Source of the DNA: Victivallaceae bacterium
GTDB taxonomy: Bacteria; Verrucomicrobiota; Lentisphaeria; Victivallales; Victivallaceae
DNA length: 64,000 bases
Assembly (NCBI GenBank): GCA_024405735.1
Contig: JAKSOF010000002.1
Coordinates: 1-64,000 of the forward strand
Reading direction: 5' to 3'
Below the pieces are notes generated by a model that did not search any database, was not told where the DNA came from, and saw only the letters and a list, made by a program, of their open reading frames with translations. The position numbers were made by a program, and so were the translations under genes. Below, piece by piece: positions 27,756-37,599 of the stretch (positions are counted from its first letter, which is position 1; each line of letters starts with the position of its first letter).

Positions 27756-28674
27756 TCTCCAACTGCGCGAGCAATTTTTCCGCATCGCGCATCGTTTCGA
27801 CTTGGGAAGCAAGGGCGCGCGCCGAGGCGGGGAAGCCGCGGCCGCGGAGATAATCGTGAAGGATTTTGCGCGCCATTTTCATCGCGTCGGTTTCGCCGTA
27901 AAGCGCGATCATTCCCGTCAGATGGGAAATGACAAGTTGTTTCCATTCCTTGAGCGTCGGCGCTTCGCCGCCTGAAATCAGACGGAAAAGCCACGGATTG
28001 CCCATCGCCCCCTGCGCGAGCATCAAGCGCGAACAGGTGCTTTTTTCGCGCATTTCGCGTGCCGTATCGCAACTGGATACGCCGCCGTTGGCGATGACGG
28101 GGACTTTGACGCTTCCGGCAATTGCACGGATGACGTCAAAAGAAACCGCCCCCGTGTAAAAAGCGCCCCTTGTGCGTCCGTGCACCGTAAGCGCCGTCGC
28201 GCCCTCCGCGACGAGGCGGCGGGCAAGTTCGACGCTCGGTGCGGGGTCAACGGCGTCGAGGATGCGGAATTTCGCCGTCACCGGGAAACGGCTGACGCTT
28301 GAGATCGCGCCGAGCGCGCGCGCGGCAAGTTCGATGTTGCGTCCGAGCGCCGCGCCCGCCCCTTTTTTGACCACTTTGGGTACCGGACAGCCGAGGTTGA
28401 GATCGAGCACGTCAAAGTGAAAGTCGTTGAGAAAAATCGCCGACTGTTTCAGCCATTGGAGATCGGCGCCGACCAGTTGCACGCCGAGGAAATCCTCGTC
28501 ATCGCCCCGCAAAAGAAAGTTTTTCGCCCGTTCGGGACTGTAGACGATGCTCGCCGCATCGACCATTTCGGTAAAGGCGTAGCGGCAACCGCACGCGCGC
28601 GCCGCGCGACGGTACGCAAGATCGGTAAACCCCGACAGCGGCGCGAGGATCAGACTCTCCGGCGGATAAAGCAT
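27712..28674 (-). CDS. dusB: tRNA-dihydrouridine synthase (DusB-like)
   Basis: A 320-residue FMN-dependent TIM-barrel enzyme that reduces uridine to dihydrouridine in the D-arm of tRNA. It has LAPLSGFTDLAYRRAARACG at the N-terminus, LNLGCPVPKVVKKGAGAAL with the catalytic Cys, TVHGRTRGAFYTG, VIANGGVSS and LMLAQGAMGNPWLF, the standard Dus signatures. It lies 3 bases downstream of the ABC-2 permease gene. DusB is chosen from the GCP.PKV pattern and length; other Dus subclasses cannot be excluded. Its 3' end overlaps the convergent O-antigen ligase-like gene. Confidence 0.9.
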   Translation of the reverse strand: MLYPPESLILAPLSGFTDLAYRRAARACGCRYAFTEMVDAASIVYSPERAKNFLLRGDDEDFLGVQLVGADLQWLKQSAIFLNDFHFDVLDLNLGCPVPKVVKKGAGAALGRNIELAARALGAISSVSRFPVTAKFRILDAVDPAPSVELARRLVAEGATALTVHGRTRGAFYTGAVSFDVIRAIAGSVKVPVIANGGVSSCDTAREMREKSTCSRLMLAQGAMGNPWLFRLISGGEAPTLKEWKQLVISHLTGMIALYGETDAMKMARKILHDYLRGRGFPASARALASQVETMRDAEKLLAQLEITASTAAPARGFRF

Positions 28675-28677
28675 CGC

Positions 28678-29640
28678 TCAATACTTCCGGTCGATCGCGG
28701 CGGCTTCGCGCCGGATGAAAAGCTCGTTGCCCCAAAGGATGACCAACGCGATCGCCGTCAGCGCGTCGCACCACGCCCACGCGACGTAACGCCACGGGAT
28801 GTCGTGCTTCATCGCGACCGCGTCGGCAAGCCAGAAAAGCTGCCAGTCGGGCAAGACCGCGTAAGCGATGCGCAAAAGGAAATCAAGCGCCGCGATGCCG
28901 GTTTCCCGCACAAAGAAAAACTGGGAAAGAGTCCCCGTGAGAAACACGCCGAACATCACGCCGAGCGTCGGCACGAAATCGAAATAAAACGCGACCGTCC
29001 CCGCCAGCGTGCCGAGCACCGTCATCGCGGCGAGCAAAGCGAGAAGCGCCTTGACCGCTTCGGCAAGATCAAACGGCAGTTTTTGCGTCGTCGTCATTTC
29101 CGCGAGACAGAAGCCGACCGTCAGAAGTCCCGTCATATAGTTCGTCCATTCGGCAAAGGAAGTACCGCGCAAAAAATTCATCGCCGCGCCGATCAATGCG
29201 GCGACGACCAGAATTCCGAGCGGGATCAGCACCAGCGGCGTTTCGTATAAATAAGTATCGGTCGCCGCGGCGAGCGCGGTCAATGCGCCGCAACAGGAAA
29301 CGATGCCGAAAAAGAGCGTTCCCGCAACGACTCCGGCAAGTTTTCCGGCGAAATAAGTGAATCTCCCGACCGGCTTGGCGAGGATCAGCAGGATCGCTCC
29401 GTTGCGCAATTCGCGGCAGACGGTATTGCCCGCCGCAACCGTCGCGCACAAAAAGGCGCCGAACCAGATCGTCGCCATCGTGCCGTCGGTGACGAATTTC
29501 TGCTCTTCATAAAAGACGAAACTCGCACACGCCGGATAGATCGCGATGACGGCAAGTACGGCAAAGAGCAGTAAAACGGAAACCGGCTCACGGAGCGATT
29601 CCTGAAACGTGTTGCGCGCGATTCTGAACCAGTTGCTCAT
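28678..29640 (-). CDS. ABC-2-type membrane permease
   Basis: A 320-residue membrane protein with about six helices. A short cytoplasmic start, WFRIARNTFQESLREPVSVLLLF, is typical of ABC-2 exporters of the NatB/CcmB-like group. Conserved features are GAFLCATVAAGNTVCRELRNGAILLILAKPVGRFTYFAGKL, that is, the RNGA and AKPV.R motif of ABC-2 permeases. The matching ATPase gene is not next to it. The substrate is unknown. It sits 3 bases ahead of dus and 32 bases after a secreted-protein gene on the same strand. Confidence 0.8.
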   Translation of the reverse strand: MSNWFRIARNTFQESLREPVSVLLLFAVLAVIAIYPACASFVFYEEQKFVTDGTMATIWFGAFLCATVAAGNTVCRELRNGAILLILAKPVGRFTYFAGKLAGVVAGTLFFGIVSCCGALTALAAATDTYLYETPLVLIPLGILVVAALIGAAMNFLRGTSFAEWTNYMTGLLTVGFCLAEMTTTQKLPFDLAEAVKALLALLAAMTVLGTLAGTVAFYFDFVPTLGVMFGVFLTGTLSQFFFVRETGIAALDFLLRIAYAVLPDWQLFWLADAVAMKHDIPWRYVAWAWCDALTAIALVILWGNELFIRREAAAIDRKY

Positions 29641-29672
29641 CGTGAGCCGATCATAAGGATCAAAGTGGATTT

Positions 29673-30335
29673 TTACTTGTCAGCCGGAGCTTCCGCCGCA
29701 GGCGCGGCAGGGAGTTCCTCCGCCGGAGCGGAAGCGACCGGAACTTCCTCCGCCGGAGTTTCCGCTTGAGCCTGAGCATCCTCTTTCATCGGTTCGATGG
29801 GGGCGGCAGGCGCGGCGGGACGGCTGATCGGACGGTAAATGCCGCCGGCCTCGAGCATTTCCTGCTGCAGACGGCGGTAATCCTTGCCGAGATTGCTCAA
29901 ATTGAGCAAGTAGTTCAACTCCTCGGCGGCGCGGCCCCAGCTTTTGCTTTCGATGCGGATGACGGGGATCGTCCTGTCCAGAAGATCGGTGTAGCGGCGC
30001 GGCACAAAAGTCTCGTTGCCGAGCACGATGATGCGGCGCGGGGCCAGCCAGCGGACAAATTCATTGATGCGGTCTTCGGAAATCAGCATCGCGCCGTTTT
30101 TCTTGTAGGGGCAGAAAATGATGCGGCTGTCGCCGGATTCCGGGGCGGGAAGCAGCAAGTAGGGCTGACGCGATTCCGCCTGGATCAAGTCCGCGAGCAA
30201 CCGGGGGCTTTTGTAGTTGGCGGTGATGATCAGCGTCACCGGCTTGCGGCGCGGTCCGAGCGTCGTCCACGAAAAGGCGGATGCTCCGAAAGCGATCAAT
30301 GCGACCAGAAAAATGGCGGAAAGTTTTTTCAACAT
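29673..30335 (-). CDS. Secreted or anchored protein with Ala/Pro/Glu-rich tail
   Basis: A 220-residue protein with a signal sequence (MLKKLSAIFLVALIAFGASAFS). A small alpha/beta domain follows (residues about 30-160), in which RIIVLGNETFVPRRYTDLL and IIFCPYKKNGAMLISEDRI suggest a Rossmann-like or cell-wall-binding-type 2-like fold. The last 45 residues are low-complexity Ala-Pro-Glu. I do not recognise the family. The ATG at 30335 has GGGAGGAACC at ideal spacing, so it is well translated. It lies upstream of the ABC-2 permease gene and might be an accessory of that transporter. Confidence 0.6.
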   Translation of the reverse strand: MLKKLSAIFLVALIAFGASAFSWTTLGPRRKPVTLIITANYKSPRLLADLIQAESRQPYLLLPAPESGDSRIIFCPYKKNGAMLISEDRINEFVRWLAPRRIIVLGNETFVPRRYTDLLDRTIPVIRIESKSWGRAAEELNYLLNLSNLGKDYRRLQQEMLEAGGIYRPISRPAAPAAPIEPMKEDAQAQAETPAEEVPVASAPAEELPAAPAAEAPADK

Positions 30336-30463
30336 AGATGGTTCCTCCCAAAAATAACGGCTTTCAAAGTATTCTTCTTAAATATAAATGCGAAACTGCC
30401 GATAAGCAAATGCTTTTCGCTTTTTCTTCATAAAAAATCATTGCGGAAATCATTTCCGGTGCT

Positions 30464-32521
30464 TTACAGAAGCGACAGATCCGCCGCGATATGGACGGCT
30501 TCGTCGAGCACCGGATCCGGCGCTTTTTTGTCCTTTTCCTCCGGCACTTCCGCCAACGCCTTGTCCGCCCGCTCCGAAGCCGCTTTTTCCTCCCGGTATT
30601 CTTTCATCCGGACGTCCTCCTTGAGAGAAACGCTCTTGCGGTCGCGGCGGTCGCGGTAAAGTCCGATCTCGCGGATAAGTTTCTGGTACTCGGCATCGTG
30701 CGCGATGCGTTCGGCGCTGCGGCGCGCGAGCGCGGGGATCTGCGCCGGCAACTCCGGATGGAGATTGAGCCGCCGTACGCCGGTGATCGAATCCCACGGC
30801 AGGTGATAGTCGAGAAACATTTCGCCGATCTCGATCTCCTCGGTGATGCTCGGCAACTTGATGTCGGGGGCAAGTCCGAGTTGCTGGACGGAACTTCCCG
30901 AAGTCCGGAAAAACATCGCGTTTTCACAGGTGACGCTTCCCGCGGGGAAATTGTGTCCGGTAAAGAAAGGATACGGCTCCAGCGTGCGCACTTCAAGGAC
31001 GGTGCCCTTGCCGAATGTGCGGCTGTCACCGACGATCAGCGCGCGGTTGCAATCCTTGAGCGCCGAGGCGAAAATCTCGCTTGCCGAAGCGGAAAGTTTA
31101 CTGGTCAGGATCACCAGCGGTCCCGCATAGGAACATCCTTTGTCGGGATCGCGCAACACGGCGATCTGGCGGTCGCGGTCGCGCAGTTGAACGACCGGCC
31201 CCTGGTCGAAAAAGAGTCCGGCAAGTTTGATCGCTTCCGGCAGACTGCCGCCGCCGTTGCGCCGCAAATCGATCAGCACGGCATCGACTTTTTGCCGGAC
31301 GAAATCCTTCAGGATGCGGTCGACGTCGGCGCTGCAGCGCCGGGCGTCGGGATCGCGGCGGCGGTACGCCTCGAAGTCAAAGTAGAAACTCGGTAAAGTC
31401 ACGATGCCGACTTTGCGCGTTTGACCGCCGAGACCGATTTCGCGCACTTCGCCTTTGGCTTCGCTGTCGACCAGTTTTACTTTGTCGCGGGTGATCGTGA
31501 TCTCGACGGGAGAGGCGGATTTGCCCTGTTCTCCGGGCAATACGGTCAGCGTGACGCGCGTACCTTCCTTGCCGCGGATGTAACGCACCGCTTTCGTCAC
31601 CGGCACGTCGATCAGATCGACGGTCGAAGCGTCTTCCTGCGTGACCGAAATGATGCGGTCTTCCACTTTCAATCGGCCGTCGCGCGCGGCGGGACCCCCG
31701 GGGACGATCGCGACGATTTTGATGAAACCGCCGTCGCTGGTCAGCGTCGCACCGATCCCGGAAAGGGAAAGTTTCATCTGGATGTCGAAATCCTCCTCCT
31801 GACTCGGGGAATCGTATCCGGAGTGCGGTCCGAAAGCCCGGGCGAGCGTATCCAGATAATGAGAGAGAATGTCGATGTTTTCGCGTTTCTGCACATCGTT
31901 GTCGATGTCGCGTAAACGGCGGAGAAGACGCTCTTCGGGGGTGACTTCCAAGAGCCGCGCTTTCCGGGCGGCATCCTCGTCCTTTTCCGGAGTTTCGGCG
32001 AGCGACTGGCGGATCAGCCGGAAATAGAGGAGGTCGTTTTTGATTTTTTTGCGCCACAATTTTCTGAGCGCCGCTTCGTCGGCGGCAAACGGCTCTTTGG
32101 TACGGTCGATGACCCACGATTCATCCACGGTGAAATCGATCGGCGTTTGGAGCGATTCTTCGGCGAAACAGCGGAATTGCCGGACGCGGTCGCGGTAGAT
32201 CTTGAAAACGGCAAAACCGAAATCGCTGTCACCGTTTTCCAGTTTCTGAAAAAGCTGATCGCGTTCGCCGGAAAAACGGGCGATGTCCGCCGCAGTGAAA
32301 AAGATGTGCCCGGGATCGAGCGTCTTGAAATAGGAGTCGAATAAATTGCGCGACAATTCCTTTTTGGAAAAGCGGTTGCGGTAGTGCGTTTCACACAGCG
32401 TCTGCAACGTCACTTTGACGATGCGGCGCAATTCGTCGTCCTGATAGTTGTAACGCGGCGCCGCCGATAAAATTGCGGCAAAAAAAATCGCGGCAAAGAG
32501 GAAGCAACGCATCCGGCGCAT
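30464..32521 (-). CDS. prc: Tsp/Prc-type periplasmic C-terminal processing protease
   Basis: A 685-residue S41 protease, the length of E. coli Prc. After a signal peptide (MRCFLFAAIFFAAILSAAPR) comes an N-terminal helical domain with RNRFSKKELSRNLFDSYFKTLDPGH. A PDZ domain around SGIGATLTSDGGFIKIVAIVPGGPA is followed by the catalytic core with LIDLRRNGGGSLPEA, LTSKLSASASEIFASAL (the catalytic Ser) and SRTFGKGTV (the catalytic Lys). A C-terminal helical domain has a basic coiled stretch. It degrades misfolded or tagged periplasmic proteins and trims murein enzymes. The ATG at 32521 follows the PIN-PhoH stop by 18 bases; the upstream in-frame region is inside that gene. Confidence 0.92.
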   Translation of the reverse strand: MRRMRCFLFAAIFFAAILSAAPRYNYQDDELRRIVKVTLQTLCETHYRNRFSKKELSRNLFDSYFKTLDPGHIFFTAADIARFSGERDQLFQKLENGDSDFGFAVFKIYRDRVRQFRCFAEESLQTPIDFTVDESWVIDRTKEPFAADEAALRKLWRKKIKNDLLYFRLIRQSLAETPEKDEDAARKARLLEVTPEERLLRRLRDIDNDVQKRENIDILSHYLDTLARAFGPHSGYDSPSQEEDFDIQMKLSLSGIGATLTSDGGFIKIVAIVPGGPAARDGRLKVEDRIISVTQEDASTVDLIDVPVTKAVRYIRGKEGTRVTLTVLPGEQGKSASPVEITITRDKVKLVDSEAKGEVREIGLGGQTRKVGIVTLPSFYFDFEAYRRRDPDARRCSADVDRILKDFVRQKVDAVLIDLRRNGGGSLPEAIKLAGLFFDQGPVVQLRDRDRQIAVLRDPDKGCSYAGPLVILTSKLSASASEIFASALKDCNRALIVGDSRTFGKGTVLEVRTLEPYPFFTGHNFPAGSVTCENAMFFRTSGSSVQQLGLAPDIKLPSITEEIEIGEMFLDYHLPWDSITGVRRLNLHPELPAQIPALARRSAERIAHDAEYQKLIREIGLYRDRRDRKSVSLKEDVRMKEYREEKAASERADKALAEVPEEKDKKAPDPVLDEAVHIAADLSLL

Positions 32522-32538
32522 CTTTGAAAAAATCCTTT

Positions 32539-33945
32539 TTACAAAAGCTGAGCCGCCAGCGCCGCGAGATCGCTGCGTTCGCTTTTGGCGAGCGTGACGT
32601 GCCCGAAAAGCGATTGCCCTTTCAGGCGTTCCACGGCATAGCTCAATCCGTTGCTGGATGCGTCGAGGTAGGGATTGTCGATCTGATGAGGATCGCCGGT
32701 CAGTACCATTTTGGTATCGTCGCCGCAACGGCTGATGATGGTTTTGACTTCGTGCGGCGTCAGATTCTGCGCTTCGTCGATGATGACGAACTGGCGCGAA
32801 ATGCTCCGCCCCCGGATGTAAGTAAGCGCTTCCAGTTCCAGTTTGCCGCTGTTGAGGAGCGATTCGATGGAGTAGTGCGAACTGCTTTTTGGCTTTTCCT
32901 TGCCGTCGGCGCCGATGAGAAATTCGAGATTGTCGAAAATCGGCTGCATCCAGCTGGAAAGTTTCGCCCCCTTGCTCCCCGGCAGGAAACCGATGTCGTT
33001 GCCGAGCGGAATGATCGGCCGCGAAACGAGAATGCGGTCGTAACGGTTGTCGCGCAACACCATCTGCAACGCCGTCGCCAGCGCGAGCAACGTTTTGCCG
33101 GTACCGGCGCCGCCGACCAGCGTCACGAGTCGGACGTCGGGGTCGAGCAATATGTCGAATGCCATACGTTGCTCCTTGTTGCGCGGTGCGACATTCCAGA
33201 TGCTTTCGCGGATCGGCTCCAAGAGATGCAGTTTCCCGTCGTTGCGGAGCCGCGCCAGAGCCGACTTTTTGCCGTCTTTTTCGGCATTGAGGAGGAGAAA
33301 TTCATTGGAAAGCAGACTGTATCCCGTCGCGGGCATTTCGCGGTCGCGGTAGAGCGTGTCCAGTTTGCCCGACGACACGTCCGCCGTTTCAAATCCGGTG
33401 TAGAGCGCGTCGCTGTTGACCTTGCCGCGCTCGTAGTCCATCACGGGGATGCCGAGCGCGTCCGCCTTGAGCCGCAAGTTGATGTCTTTGCTGATAAAAA
33501 CGACGTTTTTGCCCTGCGCTTGCAATTCGCAGGCACAGCGCAATATCCGGTTGTCGGGAGAGCCGAGATTGAGTTCGCACCCGAATACGGCATCCACCTT
33601 GCGGCCGATCGCGCTGTCGCCGACCGTCGCGCAGATGACGAAAAGTCTGCCGGTCGCCGTCGCCGAAACGTTGCCGAGCGGTACGCCCTGCGCCAACCGT
33701 CCCGGACCTTCCGATGCCGTTGCTTCGCGCAAACGGTCGAGCAGACGGATGACCTTTCGCGCGTTGCGCCCGAGTTCGTCGGAGGTCTTCTTGAACTTGT
33801 CGAGTTCCTCGATCACCGCCATCGGGATGACGACGTCGTTTTCCTTAAAGGACTCCACGCTCAACGCGCTGTGAAGCAGCACGTTGGTGTCGAGGACGAA
33901 AGTCTTGACCGCCGCGACTTCGGCGACGACTTTTTTACGGCTCAT
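32539..33945 (-). CDS. PIN-PhoH fusion ATPase/ribonuclease
   Basis: A 468-residue PhoH2-type protein. An N-terminal PIN domain begins KTFVLDTNVLLHSAL (metal Asp) with VIEELDKFKK. A C-terminal PhoH P-loop ATPase has LVGGAGTGKTLLALATALQ, ILVSRPIIPLGNDIGFLPG and FVIIDEAQNLTPHEVKTII. Members of this family act as RNA helicase-ribonucleases. The ATG at 33945 overlaps the lipoprotein gene end by 11 bases. The window holds a second, PIN-less PhoH at 40619. The gene precedes prc on the same strand. Confidence 0.92.
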   Translation of the reverse strand: MSRKKVVAEVAAVKTFVLDTNVLLHSALSVESFKENDVVIPMAVIEELDKFKKTSDELGRNARKVIRLLDRLREATASEGPGRLAQGVPLGNVSATATGRLFVICATVGDSAIGRKVDAVFGCELNLGSPDNRILRCACELQAQGKNVVFISKDINLRLKADALGIPVMDYERGKVNSDALYTGFETADVSSGKLDTLYRDREMPATGYSLLSNEFLLLNAEKDGKKSALARLRNDGKLHLLEPIRESIWNVAPRNKEQRMAFDILLDPDVRLVTLVGGAGTGKTLLALATALQMVLRDNRYDRILVSRPIIPLGNDIGFLPGSKGAKLSSWMQPIFDNLEFLIGADGKEKPKSSSHYSIESLLNSGKLELEALTYIRGRSISRQFVIIDEAQNLTPHEVKTIISRCGDDTKMVLTGDPHQIDNPYLDASSNGLSYAVERLKGQSLFGHVTLAKSERSDLAALAAQLL

Positions 33946-34366
33946 TGTCAAAATCTTTCGCCGCCTGCCGGACTGCCGCATCGCGATTGCGCAACCCGGT
34001 GCCGGTAGCTTCGATCATATGGTACTGAAAGATCAGATAACTGAAATCGTATTTCTGCGAGACGTTGACGTTGGTCAGCCGCGAAGCGCCCTTGCTCTTG
34101 ACCTCTCTGGTCAAAAGATACATCGCATTTTCGGTCGTCAGATTGTAGCGGAACATCGTCCAGCCGCCGTTGCCGCTGGTACTGCCGCTGACGATCGGCA
34201 AGCCGAAAAAGTAGAGCGCGGACATTTTGACGTAACTCTGGCAAACCGCCTTTTCCGCACCGTCGCCGAGCGAAACGGCATTGAATTTCTGCGTTGATTC
34301 GACCGTCGTGCATCCGGTGAAACCCACCGTTGCCGCCAGAGCCCCTGCCAAAAGAAATTTTTTCAT
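33935..34366 (-). CDS. Small lipoprotein of unknown function
   Basis: A 143-residue protein with signal peptide and lipobox MKKFLLAGALAATVGFTGC, so it should be lipidated at Cys-19. The mature part includes FFGLPIVSGSTSGNGGWTMFRYNLT and RLTNVNVSQKYDFSYLIFQYH, a TRL-like or DUF-type pattern that I cannot name with confidence. The ATG at 34366 has GAGGAAAG at good spacing. It overlaps the PIN-PhoH start by 11 bases and follows the big repeat protein on the same strand. Confidence 0.75.
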   Translation of the reverse strand: MKKFLLAGALAATVGFTGCTTVESTQKFNAVSLGDGAEKAVCQSYVKMSALYFFGLPIVSGSTSGNGGWTMFRYNLTTENAMYLLTREVKSKGASRLTNVNVSQKYDFSYLIFQYHMIEATGTGLRNRDAAVRQAAKDFDNEP

Positions 34367-34419
34367 TTTACTTTCCTCAAAAAAAGAGCGCTGCACCGCA
34401 TTGCCCCTTGGTGTTTTGA

Positions 34420-37400
34420 TTAATTCTGAAGCGTTTTCACCGCAAAAGTCACCTTGTAATCGACGGAATAATTTTTGACGTCGTTGCAGATGACGCCGAG
34501 ATAGCAGATGTTGTCCGTGGAGAAATCCTCTTTGCTGATGAAGCAACTGTTTTCTTCGTCCCATGCGAGGGGCGCGAGCTTTTTGCCCTGATCGCTGCTG
34601 CGCAACTCAAACGAAATTTCTCCATTTTTATAGGCGTCGATGGTATCTTCGTCATCCAAAACGACTTTGAGCCAGCCGTCGTTTTCGAACCGAAGTAGCC
34701 AGTAATCGGCGCCGTTGCCGAAACCGACCCAGTCCGTCTGATCCCTGCCGCTGTCGGAAATCCCCAGAGGCGATTGATTTTCCAACGCCTTTTGCCAGGT
34801 GTCGTCGGTATTTCCGATGTTGCTCTTGGTGAAAAATTTTCCGGAAGAAACTTCGACCGCATAGTCGATATCGGCATTCATGTCCTTATCTTGCGACGTG
34901 ACGGCGATGTAATAATCTCCCTGCCGAAGCCAGAGTTCCTCGCCCGCCGTGCCGAGCTGCGTGAGCGAATAACCGCTCTTGCCTTTCTGAAGGGAATAGA
35001 CCGTCAATGCGGCATTGCCATTCGTTTCCAATCCGAAAGCGAGCTTGGCGGCACAGTTCAGCGAAAACTTGACGTAATCGACCGCATCGCCGAAACCGAC
35101 CCAGTTGTCCGCCTTTCCCTGCTCGCCTGTGATGTTGTCCTGACGCACGAGTTTCTGTCCGATGCTCTCGGCGGTAACGGACCCGAAATCACCGTAGTTT
35201 GAGCTGAGATCGCCGTTGACGGCGAGATCGAGCCAGTCGTCCAGATTTCTGCCGCGGTCGAAAATTTTGTTGGCGGTAAGGAGAAGCGAGTAATCGGAAT
35301 TTTTCTCCAGATTGCCGTCGGGCGCGGAAATCGACACGTAATAGACCGCCCCGGAATCTTTGGAATCAAACAGCAGATTGCTGATCCTTCCGGTCGCGGT
35401 TTTCCCGTCCTGGGGCGAAAGTGTCAGCGAGGTGATTTTCTGAAGTTTGTCCTCTCCGATCTGTTGATAGACCGTAAAAATCACCCTGTGCGAAATGCCG
35501 CTGAGACGCAAATTGTAATGCCCCGCATATTCGAGCTCTATTTTACGGTAATCGATCGTATCGCTGAAACCGACCCAGTCCTGATCGGAAGGATTGTCCA
35601 TATTGATCGTCAAAAATTTCGTGGTGTCCAGCTCCTGCCAATCGTCGTCATCATTGCTGATTTTTTGATTACCGTCGTAATAAGCGTGAAGACACGTGAA
35701 ATCGACCCGGTAATCGCTGTCGTCGCCGGAGGGAGAAACGGAAATGTAGTATTCTTCACCGTTTCTTATGTCGAACAGCATCGTCGTCGCATTGACGTTG
35801 CTGTTGCCGTCGGTGGAAATCGTTTTGAGTTTTTTGAGTGCGGTATCGGATATTTTCTGATAAATCGTCAGCGATACGGGATCGCCTGCCGTCGTCAGCA
35901 CAAACGAATAACTGCCGTTGGCATTGACCTCAAGTTTGCGGTAGTCGATCGCATCCCCGAAGCCGACCCAGTCCCGAACACTCTCTCCGGCCGCAATCGG
36001 ATCGTAATGCCCTTCAAGTTTCGTCCAATCATTGTCGAGGTCGGTGTTGTAATCTGTCGCCGAAAAGTTTTTCTTTTCAAAATCCAACTCATAGTAGTCC
36101 ACCGCCGCCACATTGTTGGCGGTGACTCTGGCGAAATACGTTCCGCCGTAAAGTTTCAAATCGGAAATGATCGTTTTTTCCGAATCCTTCGACGTAACGC
36201 TGATGCTTTTGATCGGTTTTTCCCTGCCGGTGCCGTCGTACTTGTAGAGTTCGATCTTGATGCCCTTGGAGCCGAAATCTTCGTCTTCAAATTTAGGTTT
36301 AAGAGTCGACAGATCGACGGTCATGGTGCAGGAAAGATCGCACACGAAGCAGAAATAATCCGCCAAATCTCCCCAGCCGATCGTGTTGATTGCCGAAAAA
36401 CTTTTCGCCGTACCGAATTTGTCCCAGGCTTCGAAATTGTAGATGTCCGCGTAATCGTCGGTTTGCTCTGTTTCGGAAACCGTGATCGACTGGAGGGTAC
36501 TATCTTCGCTGAGATTGCCGTTTTTATCCTCGGCGACAACGACGAAGTCGTACGTCCCGAAGGGCAGACCGTATTCGAAAGCGGAGGTCTCATTGCCATT
36601 GACCACCAAAATGTCTTCCCAATTCGTGGTGCCGGAGGCACGTTTCTTGATGATGTAATTCCGGATCCCGAAGCCATCGTGCGACGCACTCCACGTGATC
36701 AGGACGGTCGAAACGGAACTGCGGAGTTTCACGTTTTCGACCTTGTCCGGCGCCACGCTGTCGACGATAAAATTCACTGCCGCCGAAGTCGCCGAATGAC
36801 CGCATCCGTCGGACGTTTTCACGCTGACCGTATAATTGCCATCGTAATTTTCACCGAAAAACTCTTCGAGATCGATCTCCAGCGTGAAAGAGTTGTTATC
36901 CTCTGTCGACTGGATCATACCGCTGTTGTAATCGATGTCGAAACGGGAAGTTTCTCCGGTCGTTTTATTTTTCAGCGTCACTTCGTATTCGGCGATGCCG
37001 AATCCGCTCAGAGGGGTCTCAACGGTAACGGTAAGTGTGCCGTCGCAAACCGAGCCGTGGTTTTCGTCTCTGCCGACTTCCACCTCGACGGAAGCCTTGG
37101 CGGGCGCGGCGTCCGACCAGATCGGTGTACCGGAATCATCAACGAAGCGGAAAGACATGGCTTCGCTTTCGTCCAGCGAGATAAAGACCCCGTCCTGCCA
37201 GATGCCGGCGGCAACGCACCAGTAGATATTGTCGGAGGTGTTGCGCCCTACGGAGGCGAGGATCGAAACCGGGGACGACGCATCCTGATTGAGGGTCAAA
37301 TCGTGTTGGTCGGAGCCTATGGAATACACCACGGTTCTTTTACTGGAAAAATCCTTCCTGTCGCTGAACATCAGCACGTAAGAGATGCCGGGATCCCCCT

Positions 37401-37599
37401 GAAACGAACTGCTCCCGCTCCAGGAGAAAGTCGCCTCCGCCGAATCGAAAACCGTTTTGTACTTTACAACGTAGTCCTGAAATTCCCCCGTTTCCTTATT
37501 GTACCATGTGTCGACGTGCTCTATGGTTATGATAGGATCACCATAGGACACGGTGATAATCGGATCGTCCAGCTCCCAGCTTCCATTATTTGTCGCCAT
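34420..37599 (-). CDS. Large surface-type protein with FN3 and five DWVGFGD repeats
   Basis: A 1059-residue acidic protein. Residues about 10-140 form a beta domain, then come Ig/fibronectin-III-like segments (SVAPDKVENVKLRSSVSTVL...ITWSASHDGFGIRNY). The rest is five copies of a roughly 110-130-residue pre-peptidase-C-like beta repeat. Each repeat is centred on a motif such as DWVGFGDAIDYRKLEV, DWVGFSDTIDYRKIEL, NWVGFGDAVDYVKFSL or DWVGFGNGADYWLLRF, and most end with a DDW.E/D-L linker. It lacks a Sec signal peptide (MATNNGSWELDDPI...), so it may leave by a type I system using C-terminal signals, or stay intracellular. A clear GGAGAG site precedes the ATG. It is probably an adhesin or carbohydrate binder; the role is inferred. 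Confidence 0.75.
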   Translation of the reverse strand: MATNNGSWELDDPIITVSYGDPIITIEHVDTWYNKETGEFQDYVVKYKTVFDSAEATFSWSGSSSFQGDPGISYVLMFSDRKDFSSKRTVVYSIGSDQHDLTLNQDASSPVSILASVGRNTSDNIYWCVAAGIWQDGVFISLDESEAMSFRFVDDSGTPIWSDAAPAKASVEVEVGRDENHGSVCDGTLTVTVETPLSGFGIAEYEVTLKNKTTGETSRFDIDYNSGMIQSTEDNNSFTLEIDLEEFFGENYDGNYTVSVKTSDGCGHSATSAAVNFIVDSVAPDKVENVKLRSSVSTVLITWSASHDGFGIRNYIIKKRASGTTNWEDILVVNGNETSAFEYGLPFGTYDFVVVAEDKNGNLSEDSTLQSITVSETEQTDDYADIYNFEAWDKFGTAKSFSAINTIGWGDLADYFCFVCDLSCTMTVDLSTLKPKFEDEDFGSKGIKIELYKYDGTGREKPIKSISVTSKDSEKTIISDLKLYGGTYFARVTANNVAAVDYYELDFEKKNFSATDYNTDLDNDWTKLEGHYDPIAAGESVRDWVGFGDAIDYRKLEVNANGSYSFVLTTAGDPVSLTIYQKISDTALKKLKTISTDGNSNVNATTMLFDIRNGEEYYISVSPSGDDSDYRVDFTCLHAYYDGNQKISNDDDDWQELDTTKFLTINMDNPSDQDWVGFSDTIDYRKIELEYAGHYNLRLSGISHRVIFTVYQQIGEDKLQKITSLTLSPQDGKTATGRISNLLFDSKDSGAVYYVSISAPDGNLEKNSDYSLLLTANKIFDRGRNLDDWLDLAVNGDLSSNYGDFGSVTAESIGQKLVRQDNITGEQGKADNWVGFGDAVDYVKFSLNCAAKLAFGLETNGNAALTVYSLQKGKSGYSLTQLGTAGEELWLRQGDYYIAVTSQDKDMNADIDYAVEVSSGKFFTKSNIGNTDDTWQKALENQSPLGISDSGRDQTDWVGFGNGADYWLLRFENDGWLKVVLDDEDTIDAYKNGEISFELRSSDQGKKLAPLAWDEENSCFISKEDFSTDNICYLGVICNDVKNYSVDYKVTFAVKTLQN

